The position numbers and the translations under genes were made by a program. The notes beneath the pieces are model-generated. The model was not told where the DNA came from. It did no database searches and worked only from the letters and a program-made list of their open reading frames with translations. From Cyprinodon diabolis (taxonomy: Eukaryota > Chordata > Actinopteri > Cyprinodontiformes > Cyprinodontidae), in NCBI GenBank assembly GCA_030533445.1, contig CM060068.1, positions 31,729,510 to 31,793,509 on the forward strand: DNA of 64,000 bases. The letters are read 5' to 3'. The first letter of the stretch is position 1, and every line of letters begins with the position of its first letter. This document shows positions 23,801 through 35,800 of the stretch, in pieces.

Positions 23801-26800
23801 GGTAACTTTATGGCCTTGTAGTGCTTTTGATGCTTCCATTGTATTTCACTGTATGTATGGTTCTCTTTGCAGGGCTGTGTTTGTGCCTAAAATACCTTAT
23901 GGAACTGAGGGGGTTTGGGCCTTGAATCTTGTTGTATTTAGCCTCACAGTTCGTTTTCTTAGGTCTTTGACCTTTCCTTATAAAATCTTTAAGCTTTAGG
24001 TAAGAAGATAATGTTACCTAATCAGCCTTTTATCTCGCTTTAATAATCCTTCACATTAGGTAGTTTAATTATTCAAAAATAAACCTGACTACTACTGTGT
24101 GCAAAATGGGTTTTGGAGAGACCAGGATTGATTAAGAACCAGTCGGATGCTTTCATTTGAAAGCAGTTGAGTTCATACGGATTATGAATCTATAAGAAAA
24201 TCTGATAGGAAAATGGTGTAACATGTGGCAGGGTTATGCCAATGTGGTATTAAATCAGAAGTAAGAGGTCTAGACTTAGTTTTAGACAGATTTATTTTGT
24301 CATTTTGTATACACAAATGTAAAGAAAAATAAATTTCTTTAGAACAGCTCTAGACAATTTCATATTTTAAAGTGCAGCCTTGAAAACAGTAATAAATACA
24401 TAAAAATGTCTATGGAGACATTTTAATGGAGCTGCTCAATGAATCAATTAAAAGTCATATATCAATGTGTGCAATATTTCAATTGCAAATGGTTTTTTGG
24501 AAGAAAACTTTAGAATATTATCCTTTAAGCGCTATGCATTCATACTCTGCACGCATTAACAGCATATTTAATCAATGCTATGGACTTAAAGTGCCTTTGA
24601 TTGTCAGTGACTGATGTTCTACAGCTGACAGAGGGGCATCGTAAAGAAGGAAAGTATGGATTGATGAGATCTGATGCTTTCATAACATTGAATAACAATA
24701 TGGCAGTAAGATTTTAATACAATGATGCCACTCTAATATTCTAAATATAGACTTTATAACTGAGACTCTGTAAGCCTCAGGGAAATGTTGAAATTGATGT
24801 GAGGACTATTCAGATCAAGGGCGCTTTTCTTGGAAGGGCTGCTACAGGAAGAACAATTCAGTTTTGAAAGCAGCAACATAAAATATTAGTGAAGTCATTG
24901 CAGAATAAACCATAAAATTTCTTGAAGAATGTGCCTCTGACATGTGGCTTTAACAAACAGCACAAGGTTTGATGAAAGCATGGCGAGCTATGCCGCTTCA
25001 CAGCAGTGAAAGCCTGAGGAATTGGATTTGTTTTGCAGCCAACAGGCCTAGGAGTTTCTGCAGTGACTGAATCAACCATGAAGTCAGATGTGAAGCAACA
25101 GCTGAAGTTTCACTAAAACATTCAACAGGATGATTCCCTCGAGCAGGGCAGCAGATATACGACAGAATACACATTCAAACCCACTCAGCAGATTTCTCAT
25201 TGAACGGACACAGGCGGTTCTCTGTTGCCGTTCGTCTGAACAGTGTGAATCTTTGTGAACAAAGTGAAAGGTGAATTGAGCTTTACATAAAGATGTCTAC
25301 ATGAGGTTGGAAGCTGGCTGCGGTTAATAAAACGGGCTAACCAAGCTTGACTTTTAACTTTGCAAACATAGCAGTTTGACAGGGCCTGCGGCCTCACAGA
25401 GAAAAACTTTCAACATATTTTCAGGGCTAAATAAACACAAGAGCTGTCTTACAAATGTTTACACACCTTCATAAACTACAAAAAACAGACAGAAGGAAAT
25501 AAAAATCTCCAGAAAAGATAAATAGGGAACAGATGTAGTTGAATAAATCATGACATGACAAAGTGTTTTGTTCTAAGAGTAAAAAAAATAAATAAAAAAT
25601 AGTATCTTTTTTGTTCGTTACAGTTGAATATTTTTGTCATTTGGTTTAAACTGTTGATTGAATGTCTGCCCTTGATGTAGGAGGACATCTACTGCTAATA
25701 AACAGCGTAGTCTTTGTTTTTGTCGCCAACGTTGGAGACAAACGCCCTTTTTAAAAAAAAAACACACGACACTCTGTAATAGGAGACAGCAACTTCAAAG
25801 CATCCCTTTTGAAATGCATACCTTGCATTTGCACAAAGTTAAGAACTTATAGTGTCTCACCTATTCTTTTGTCATTAGTTAGGTTTTTCCATAATGTCCA
25901 AAACAGAGGGTAACATTACATTAAAGATAAAGGGTTCATTGCATTTATAAGAAAGTTTGATGATTATCTTTATAAACATAAAAACAAAAAAGATGAATAA
26001 AATAAAATAGATTTTCATCACTTTAAATGAGCTTATTGTTGAAATAAGCTAATTTGTTCCATGTCGGTTTTGTGGCTCTAAACGAATTTTCTTCAGTGGG
26101 ATTAAAGGCAAGAATCTCAGGGTTGTAAAGGTCGCTGACCCCTGCTCTAAAAGCACAAAGGAGTTTATTCATCCTGGATTATGAATACAGTTCAATAGCA
26201 TAGATTTGTCTTTCAATTGTGGTTACTCATATCTTAAAAAAGAGCTTTTGTTTTCAACCTTCATCAGAGAGAGTGTTTATCCATCAGAGTGGATGGCTCA
26301 CTGGTAGAATAAAATAAAAAAGAAAATCCCTTTTATTGTCCCACAATGGGGAAATTCTGGTGTTTACAGCAGCAAAAACATTGTAGAAAAAAAAAAAAAG
26401 GTCACATAAATGTGGACCTCTACTTTTACAAGAAATCGAACCTTACGCTGATCCACGCTTAGACACTGTGGATCAGTGTAAATGATCTCTTATGATTACG
26501 GCTGACTGTGGGGAGGCGAGACTTTCCCTCATCAGTCCATCAGCTCATGTGATGTTTGCTTTTCTCCGGGCCTCTAAAGCTGTGGCGTTTATATTGACAG
26601 TCCACGTTCACACTCAGCTCTGCTCTTATTCTTTGATAAATCTAAGCAGAAATAGGTGAAAGTTAAATCAGCTCCAATTTGAGTTATTATTTATGTAAAA
26701 ATGGATTTTTAAGGGACAAAAAAAAAAACAACAAACATTTCTTTTTACTTGTCTTAGTCCATCACTTCTGGGATGAGCTACTTCACTGTTTTTATTTTGG

Positions 26801-29800
26801 GTTGGTCATAAATCATTTAAAAGCCCAAATGGTTCTAAGGCGTCATCTTACTCATGCATAGTAAACCAGTTTCTTACAATCTAAAACTGACCCACTTGTG
26901 TTTCCTTCTGCATTTCAGCAGACAGTTATGCTTGATTGATCAATGTTGTTAAATGACACTGATCCAGGGGTGTCTGCTGAGCAGGAGTGGCTCTTTAAAA
27001 GTCTTTTAAAAATAGGGATATTAATTACACACTTCTCACTGGAAGATCTTCTCATAAAAAACACCTTCACTCTATTGTTTTTGTTTAAGTTGTTGCAGAA
27101 GTATAAAAGGTGCAAGTGATTTGCTGTAAGCCAAGGATTTTCAGGTTGTCTTAATACATTGTTAGTGTTTTGCAGGATGTGCGGTTTTAATCCCAACCAT
27201 CCGCTTCCTGTTTTCTGTCGCCACCTGCATGCAACATGCAGGTCTTGTTTCCATAACTTTATACTTGGTCTGTTTTGTTTGTATTTTTATACTCATCATT
27301 ATCATGTGAAATAAATATAGTCACCTCTTATAAAGGTACCTGCCTTTACAGGTTTTGCATATTCTGGCTTTTATTAGCAGCCCCTCTTGCATGGATGCCA
27401 GCCGGATGTACTAAATGCTTTGGTAGCAAAGACTCTTCCTCAGATTCTTCTCCAAGTCTCTGGTTTCTTCCTGCTCTCTGTTTTGTCTTCAGTCCAGTCA
27501 GGCGAGGTATTGATATTTCCATGGCTCCTTGCCTATTTCTGCAGGGGTTTATCTGCTGGTTTGGGACTTGTTTTTTTTTTTTTTTTTTTTTTTTTACTGT
27601 CCTTGCTTTTTGTGCAGCATGAAGTTGGCTCATATAATTTGTTATGCAAATAATTTGTGAAGTTATCACAGAGGGTCAACTAAACATGGTTTGACACTGA
27701 ATTTACTTCAGTTTTTCCTCAGAAAAACAAGTATTTTGATATAACTTTCCAGTTTTTTATATCATGGATTAGGGTTGGGCGATATAGAAAAAAAGCGTAT
27801 CGATAAAAAATAATGCATATTGATCGATATCGATAATTATTGAAAAGATTTGAAACCATATTTTATGTGCAGGTCTGCCTGGACTTTTTATAATATTGCT
27901 AAATGATTTAATTTTAATAAAGAACACAAACACAGACCTTGAATTAAATCTTTATTTAACCAACTTTTTTAACCATAACAGAATTGTTTTGAAGAAAAAT
28001 AACTTAAGAGACCTGGGTTATGTTATTAAATACTGACAAAGAATAAACTAAAGTGACCAGAAAAGTGACCAAAATGAATAAAACATATAAATAAATCCCC
28101 CCGCCGTCCCCATTCTTCTAAGCTGAACCTGGTTACTTTGAAGTTGCTGGCCCCTCAGCATTTTTCTCTCAATTGTTAGAACTACGTGGGAAACTTCCCA
28201 GAACTGAATATATATATATATTTTCCCGAAATTCCCGAAGATTCCTCGGAGGAGAGCCGCGTCGGGCCTACACAGCTCGTACTCCTGCGGGTGTGAGCGG
28301 CTGAGATGATAAAAAAAAAAAGTTGGTTGCGTTATCAGACTTCGTTTTCACTGGTTCCCGACACATTTTACAGATGACTGGTTTGTTTTTTGTCCGACTT
28401 GCCATGACCGAAATACTGCCAAACTGGTGAACTACAAAAACCCTTCATTGGAACAACTTCCTCCACCTCTCCTTGCTGCGACATCTTCATGTGCTCTGTG
28501 TTGTGGTTTGAGAGGGCGGCGCTTGGTGACGGCGTGCCTGGGTCCGCGATTGTGATTGGTTGGGAGGAAGTAGCGACTGGCATAAATCTACATGCTAGGC
28601 TACAATGATAAGGAGAACATTGTTTCTTTTTTTATCAAACTTTTATCGACTCTCTTTTTTTCTATTGCGCCACACGTCTATCGATCGATATATATCGTTA
28701 TTGAATTATCGCCCAGCCCTATGGGAAAACTGTTTTTTTAGGTTTTCTCCTGTGCCACCGTCTCAAGTCGCTTGCAGCCCTTAAACATTTTTCCCTGTGT
28801 TTTTCTCCATTACCTTTCCTGTCTCCGTACCATAATGCTGCCACTACCCTGTTTGACTATGGTGGTGATATGATCAAAGCTTCTGTATTGTTGATTTAGT
28901 CTCACAGATTTTGGCAGTAACTTAGAAAGTTCAGATTGAGTTTCATCTCATCAGAGATCCTTAAGCTCCCATGTTTGCTATATTCTTCATCGGTCTTATG
29001 GGAAACTCTCAACAAAATTTCTTTTGGTGTTCTTTCAAAGGCCACGTTGGGTTTCTCTACCATATCAAAGTTTACAGTTATCCACTATTTTTTGCAGCAC
29101 AATCATAGTAAAATACTTTGAAGTTCATGTTTTGCGACTTGAAGAAGTTTTGTCTGCTTCTCTTTGTGTTTTAGGCTTTGGATTTTCCTGTGATTTTCGT
29201 TTCGTTTGAAGCTCCTTTTTGATTTTTCAAGATCTCTGCAGTCATTATTTACTCTCATTCCACTGCATTCACTCATAGGTCCCTGAGGTAATCAGCAGCA
29301 TTCGCCAGGTTTCCAAATCTGCTCTAAAGGAAGAAACCAAGCCCAAACAGGAAGCTGAAGAGGCCTTTTACAACTCTCAGAAGTTTGAAGTGCTTTACTG
29401 TGGCAAGGTAGTTCCCTAAAATAAATAGCTCTATGTTTGTTAATTTCATGCTCTTTACAAAGTGACTGTTATGTTCCTTTTATCTCTAGGTTACAGTGGG
29501 CCACAAGAAAGCGTCCTCAACCCTCATCGATGAATGTGTTGAAAAATTTCGCCAGCACGAGACTGAACGGAAGCGCCTGCGGCTTCTTAACGGACAGCGA
29601 GGGTCGACAGAGACTGTCCCTGTGGATTTAATCATTCTAGAAGACCCACTCTCTACTGCCATCAGTAGGACTGCAGAGGAACCTGAAGCTCTGGGACTGG
29701 AGGACATGACGATAGGTAAAAAAACACCCCAGGCAAACCTAGAGTCCGCTTTTCCACTTGTTTTATAAGGGAGTACACATTTTTTAAGCAGTACACTTAA

Positions 29801-32800
29801 AAAATATATATTTTCCACTTTTAAAACACATCAAATCCCCCCAAAAATCTTGGCTTTATGTGAGCACAAATTTAATAATTTTACCAGACGGTACTTTAAC
29901 ATCAATTATCTTACATAATATTGGTAGGTTGGTACATAAGCACTGCAAACACAATCTGGAAATAAGTAAAAATGTCTTAAATTAAGTGTAATTACCCTTA
30001 ATTTGAGTAGGTAAATAAAAGTTTTGCCAATGGAAATAGGATTTTTACTCTTAAAACAAGATAAGTAGATAATAGGCACTTGAAACAATGCAATTATTTT
30101 TCTTATTTTATATGTAAATTGTCTTGTTCCATTGGCAAGGTTTCTCAGTTACCTAACTTAATTCAAGAAAAAATGCACTTATTTAAGAAAAATGTATATT
30201 TCAAATGAGTTTTTTTTTAATTTTTTGACTGATAATCTAAATGCATAAATATTTAATCATTTTCATCAGTGAAATAATTTCCTTTTAAGTCGACATTTGC
30301 GAATGAATTTGCATGGGAAGAGACAGGTGGACCTATGTTTCTACTCTCACCTACCATTGTGAGATTGGGGCTCTCTTGATGGTCGGGCTCTTGGAGTAGA
30401 GCCACTGCTCCTCCACTTCAAGAGGGTTTAGATGAGGTGGTTTGAGAATTTGTTTCCAGTGTGCCCTGCACACCTCCCTCCGGAAGAGGAACCATTGGCT
30501 CTTGTCCACCACTATCAGCTGTGAAATATTTCCATTACTGCCTTTTAAGTATCATACCTACTGCTGAGAAGGGCTAAAAAAAGGCGGCATCAGTTCTGCC
30601 GAAGTAGTAACTGAAAGGTTTTAAAGTTGGTGGGATAGAATAGAGCCAGGCCGAGTGGAGTAAGTGGAGGAGCCCATGGAGGGAGGCTCCGTGCTCCCCT
30701 AACTGAAGATAGAGAAGGAGCACATTAAAAAAATAAGGTTTGGGTTTAAATCCCAGCTAGAGGTCCATCTCTGTGGACACTACTGATAATAATGGGTTTT
30801 CTCCAGATTCTGTTGGTTCATATATGTGAAAAGGCAAACCAATGAATTTTTGACGTCCTGGTATATTGAGACACACTGCTAGAGTACCATAGTCAGGAGC
30901 TGGTAAAAACACAACAAAAGGTTACTCTTAAAAAAATCTTATTGAGGCTAGAAAAGAGAGTCTAACAAAATATTCCAGTTGAAAATTTCTCAGAGTTACC
31001 GTTGCACTTAAAAAAACTTCCATCTGTCAGTGGTTAGCTCTGGTATATTCTTAAGAATCTATCCCTAAGCAGGGATTGATGCCATAACAAAAAGGAAACA
31101 TGTTTAAACTGGATGATACAGAGAAACCTGTCTGATTACTTGGGAATCAAGACATTATTTACATACAGCAGAAATACTTATCCGTAATGGCTGAAGGCAA
31201 AAAAATTTTCCTTAATCTAAGTAATAAGACACCTGAAGTTTTTCCTTTCCTGGTCCAGGTAAATGTGCGTCCAGCAGTGCCAGTCAGAGCAGTCTGCGGG
31301 GAGCCTTTCCTGAGTGCATCCTGGAGGATTCTGGGTTTGAGGAGCCTCAGGAGTTCCGCACTCGCTGCAGCAGCCTGGCCGGGAGTCTGCAGAGGAAGCC
31401 GGGGGAAGGCGTCATCATGGGTCCCACGCGCCGCAGACACTCGAGTGCGCCCAACAACGTGCAGCCATCTGATTCTGATAAAAACCGAACTATGCTGTTC
31501 CAGGTAAAGGAAACCATGAAAGACATGTCCCTTTGAATATTTAAATCTATTCACTAAATATCTGTGTAAGAATCAATTTCTGCAAAAAAGATGAAAGATG
31601 TATGTTACTGGTAGCACCTGCTCGATCTGGAGTTATCTAGTTCTTTACTGTTTCACTGCTTCATACCCCCCTGTATTCAGGCAACGAACTCTCACACTAC
31701 TGCAAATCATTTTAACATGCACACGCCTGGCAGGTGTGATGCACAGACTTGCTTTGTGTACTCTGTAACATGTCTCCTGGTGGAGTTGGATGCTTTAACT
31801 GCTGTCATAAAGTTTTTTCTCCTGTGTAAACTCCAGGCCTCTCTATTAAAAACATGTGGGCTGCAGCACGTACCAGCTGCCATTCCTCAAACACCGTGCC
31901 CATTTCCTCATGAGGCTAATTTTAAAAACTAGAGCACAACGTTCAATATGATACTCCACACGGCAGTCAATAATTGGAAAAATCATTTGCAGGCTGGTTG
32001 TTGGCCTTGGTTTAGAGTCAGAGTGGACGAGGAACAAGCTAGTATCACATAATACTGGGCTTATAAGAGATTTTTGCATGACCTTATAAATATAAATAAT
32101 AAAATAGGTTGACGTTAATGATCAATACCGAAGCTTTAATATGTCACACACAAGCTCTGCTCAAGCTGTCTTCCGTAAATAGAGAGAAAGCAACATAAGT
32201 GATGGATTGACAAGATATGGCCACCCAACTGAAGAGATCATTCATTGAAGAAGAAGCATGGAGGCACATTGGGATTCTTAAGGAGTTTCAGAGAGCCACA
32301 GCTCATGTGGAGGAATCTGTCCAAACCGATTGCTTAAGTCATGTGGATGCATGCAAAAAACTTTGTGCAGTGTTAAACTAATATTGCATATCCCCTAGAT
32401 TGGAAATATGATGGCAGCATTATGATATGGGGACGCATTTCTTTAACAGTTTATATAATATAGAGATATCATGAAATAAAACCTTGTTCTAAAATGCTAA
32501 AGGTAGAGGTTTGCCCTCCAGTAGGATCCACAGCTGTAGACATGCGGTCAGAGCAGCAATGCTTCCCACCACAGTGCATTCATGTGACAGGATTAACCTT
32601 TCAAAGTCCAGGCTTAGATCAAAGCCGATGGTGAGAGAAGCTCTCCATCCCATCTGACTAAGCATAACTGATTTGCAATAGAACGAGCAAGAGCTGTAAC
32701 TGTTGGAGACTTAAACCAAGGTAATGGCAGCAAAAGCTGGTTCTATAAAGTAGGAAGGAGTTAAAGACAACAGATAAAAATAGTTATTTTATTTTTCCAT

Positions 32801-35800
32801 TTCAGTTTACATTCAAGCAAAGGTTTTTGTTGCGCTAGTAATTTAAACCACTCTAAGATGCACTAAAGTTGGGGTTAAAACTGTTGTTGGAAAATGGGTA
32901 AAAGGGGATGTAAGTACCTGTAATAAACTAGACAGTTATTTCCTGCTGCATCCAGCTCCGCCGTGCTCGGCTACGTTGCAAAGCCCAGAGAAACGTGGAA
33001 GTCGGATAAAAAAAACCTCCTGCTTTAAAAGGGTTAAAACTGCTTTACTTTTCCATTTTCGCAATCTGTTGTTATATTCTTAAATAAATAAATTGAACAT
33101 CATTGATCTCACAATAGAGAAGTTCACTTCTGAATCTTAATCCATCCGTTTGGGGAGCAGTGGGCTGCCACTGTTCGGCACCTGTGGAGAAATCAGGGGT
33201 TAAGGGTCTTGCTTAGGGACACAGAGTGCAGGCTTTGTGGGATTGAACCGGCTACTTGCAACCTTCTCAGAGAACAAGCACATTGCTCTAACCACTAGGC
33301 CACCACTCCCCAATGCAGGAGTACACTGAGTAGAGATGAGTTATAGACCTATATGATGAGGTCTTTCAGTAAATCTAACCTCCTTAAGTGAATTTTCTAA
33401 AAATCTTGATATGTTTTCTGTATGTCTGCTGCGTTCTGAAATCTGGAAAAAACAGAATCGGGGCTAATTTGCCGTGAACTGCTGCCTGGGCCACCATGCG
33501 CAGGAGATGTTAATGTGTTCATCGATTATAACGGCTGCTTATTTGCTGCAGAGTTACCTAGTTGAAAGTAGCATAATTTGGGTTGTAAGAGATTTAAAAG
33601 GATCTGTATGTATATGATGTAGGGCTGAAACAATTAATTAGATTAATCATGATTAATTGATTACTGAAATAATGTCAACTGATTTAGTAATGGATTAATT
33701 GTAACTGGAGTATAGAGACTTTAAAACATGACTTTAGCTGACAGAGAATCCAACTTAGAGCAGTAATTATATTAAAATTTCAAAAAAATATATATATGAA
33801 CATTTTGCATTTAAGATAATAAAGATTTTTCATTTGTTATTATGCTCTATCTAGAACTCCTAAAGTGGAACAGCTTTAGTTTCACCTGGTTTAATTTCAT
33901 AAAAATTCTTCTTTAAGGAACCTTTGGCTATCCGATTAATAATCGATTAAAAGAAAAAATAATTGACAGATTTGCAAAATAATTGTTATTTGCAGCCCTA
34001 ATATAATAGTTCTGTGTGTGACAGGTTGGACGGTTTGAAGTGAACCTGATCAGTCCGGATAGTAAAACAGTGGTGCTGGAGAAAAACTTCAAAGATATCT
34101 CATCCTGCTGTCAGGTCGGTTCTTTCTTATTTTCTCTGTTTACCCAGTAAAGCTTTATTTTTTTTTTTTTTTTGCTTCAGCTCCTGGTTTAGCCTAGAGT
34201 AACTTTGTGCAGCACAGTGGAAATGTGCTTTTTTATTCATACATAATGCTTTTGGATGCATTGAAAAAGACTGTTATTATGAAAGCTAATGGACTGCCTT
34301 GTGGTTTTGGTAATTTCCTGATAAAATAGGACACAGCTTGGATTTGCTGCAGCTGAGTGAGCATGGTTGCATTGAGCATCTTCCTGTTATGTCTTTGTCA
34401 TCACAGGGTGTAAAGCAGACCGACCATTTCGGATTCATCTGTCGGGACCAATCAGAGTCCGGTCCGGGTCAGTACATGTGCTACGTCTTCCAGTGTGCCA
34501 GCGAGTCCTTGGTGAGTAACACGAACGCTGTAAGTGAAAATAATGGCAAAGAGCAAGAGGGGAAGAGGTTGTTTCTTTTTCTTTATCAGGTTGATGAGGT
34601 GATGCTGACCCTGAAGCAGGCCTTTTCCACCGCTGCAGCCTTACAAAGCAATAAGACTCCGGTGCAGCTCTGTGAAGCATGCCCCATGCACGACCTGCAC
34701 AAGCTCTGCGAGAGGATTGAGGGTAAGCCACATGATTGGAGCAGCACATGCCACAACCCGTCAATATAATGATGCATGGTCCGTTTCTAAGAGTTTCTTT
34801 CTTTATTTTTTTTTTTTTTTTTGCAGGTCTCTACCCACCCAGAGCCAAGCTGGCCATCCAGAAATACCTCTCCCAGTTGACTGATAATGAGCAGGCAGAG
34901 ATTTTTGAGCGAGTTCAAGTAAGAACGCTTTCTCCTCTAACTCCAAGTAACACATTAACAGTTTAAGGTGAATGTTTGCTTAGAGATGTTCAGGATTTCA
35001 ATGTTGTTTTACTGGCCTTGAAGCAGACTTTCCCCCAGTTGTTTTCCTTTAAAGTATTTGAGAGTTTGTTTCTCCAGAGACTGAAGCCTGCCTCTGACCA
35101 AGAGGAGAATGAGTTGGCGATTATGTATCTAAGGCAACTCTGCGAAAGCAAACAGAAATCCCATCTTCATATCGGAGAAGCCCCTCAGGTATATGTTTCA
35201 CTCTGAAGAGGATCTAAAAACTGTTATGCTGATGTTGTTAAGGCTTGTGAATCTGTGATTTAAATACTTCATCTTTGTTTAACTTTGCTGAAGATTGGAA
35301 ATTGGATTAATGGTTTCCAATGAACATTAAAGGTATAGGGGAGCATCTTCTTTTTCCAAGTGGATTATCTAAATAAGTGGTCCTCCTAATTATCAATCAT
35401 TCCGGTGTTTTTTTTTTCTCTGTAAGGCCGTCCTACGTGCCTGTTCCCCGTTAGCTATCTTTTTCTGCGCATGCGCACTTTCAGGCGTATATGTGCTGAG
35501 CTACGGTTTCAGTCAGTCATTGAAGCTCACCTTTCTCACCGCGGTTCTTTGAAAATGGCCGAGGGTCTTAAGAGACAAAGTGTCTATGACGTGTATGAGA
35601 AGAAAAGAAAGGGCTCAGAAGAGAAAAACAGGACCAGTGTTTTTGGGAAGTAAGCTTGTATGAGCTATGAGAACAGCAACTTTTAAACAGGGCGTGCACG
35701 AGGAGAAATGGGTTCCTTCTCCTTTAAAAGGCGTTCCCTCTCGGAAGTAGGTACAGGGTTGTGCATGTGCAATTTTTTTTAAGTGGAGAGTGCGGGTCTT

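Larger units (their letters stand above)
17804..29278. other. tbc1d4: tbc1d4 intron 1 (11.5 kb)
   Basis: Largest intron. Recognised contents are SINE family A copies (18580-18672, 18910-19231), Tc1-like relics (about 21080-21687 and 28830-29110), a hAT right end (26030-26151), a LINE tail (26306-26420), a T tract (27570-27595) and a hAT element (27771-28720). About 22.0-26.0 kb shows no gene or clear repeat. The open frame at 23721-23999 looks like chance. Confidence 0.8.
31504..34024. other. tbc1d4: tbc1d4 intron 4
   Basis: 2.5 kb holding a Tc1-like relic (32230-32700), a SINE family C copy (33149-33313) and a hAT-like MITE that ends just before exon 5 (33620-34000). The rest shows nothing. 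Confidence 0.75.

Noticed and set aside
23721..23999. 92-codon plus-strand open frame in tbc1d4 intron 1
   Set aside because: Low-complexity, hydrophobic translation with no domain, no splice partners and no conserved motif. Expected by chance over 11 kb of intron.
27570..27595. Long T tract in intron 1
   Set aside because: Simple homopolymer, not linked to a recognisable SINE or LINE body nor close to an acceptor.
34338..34769. 143-codon frame spanning exons 6 and 7
   Set aside because: It reads through a short in-frame intron (34512-34589) and past the exon 7 donor. Family homology is limited to the two exons.
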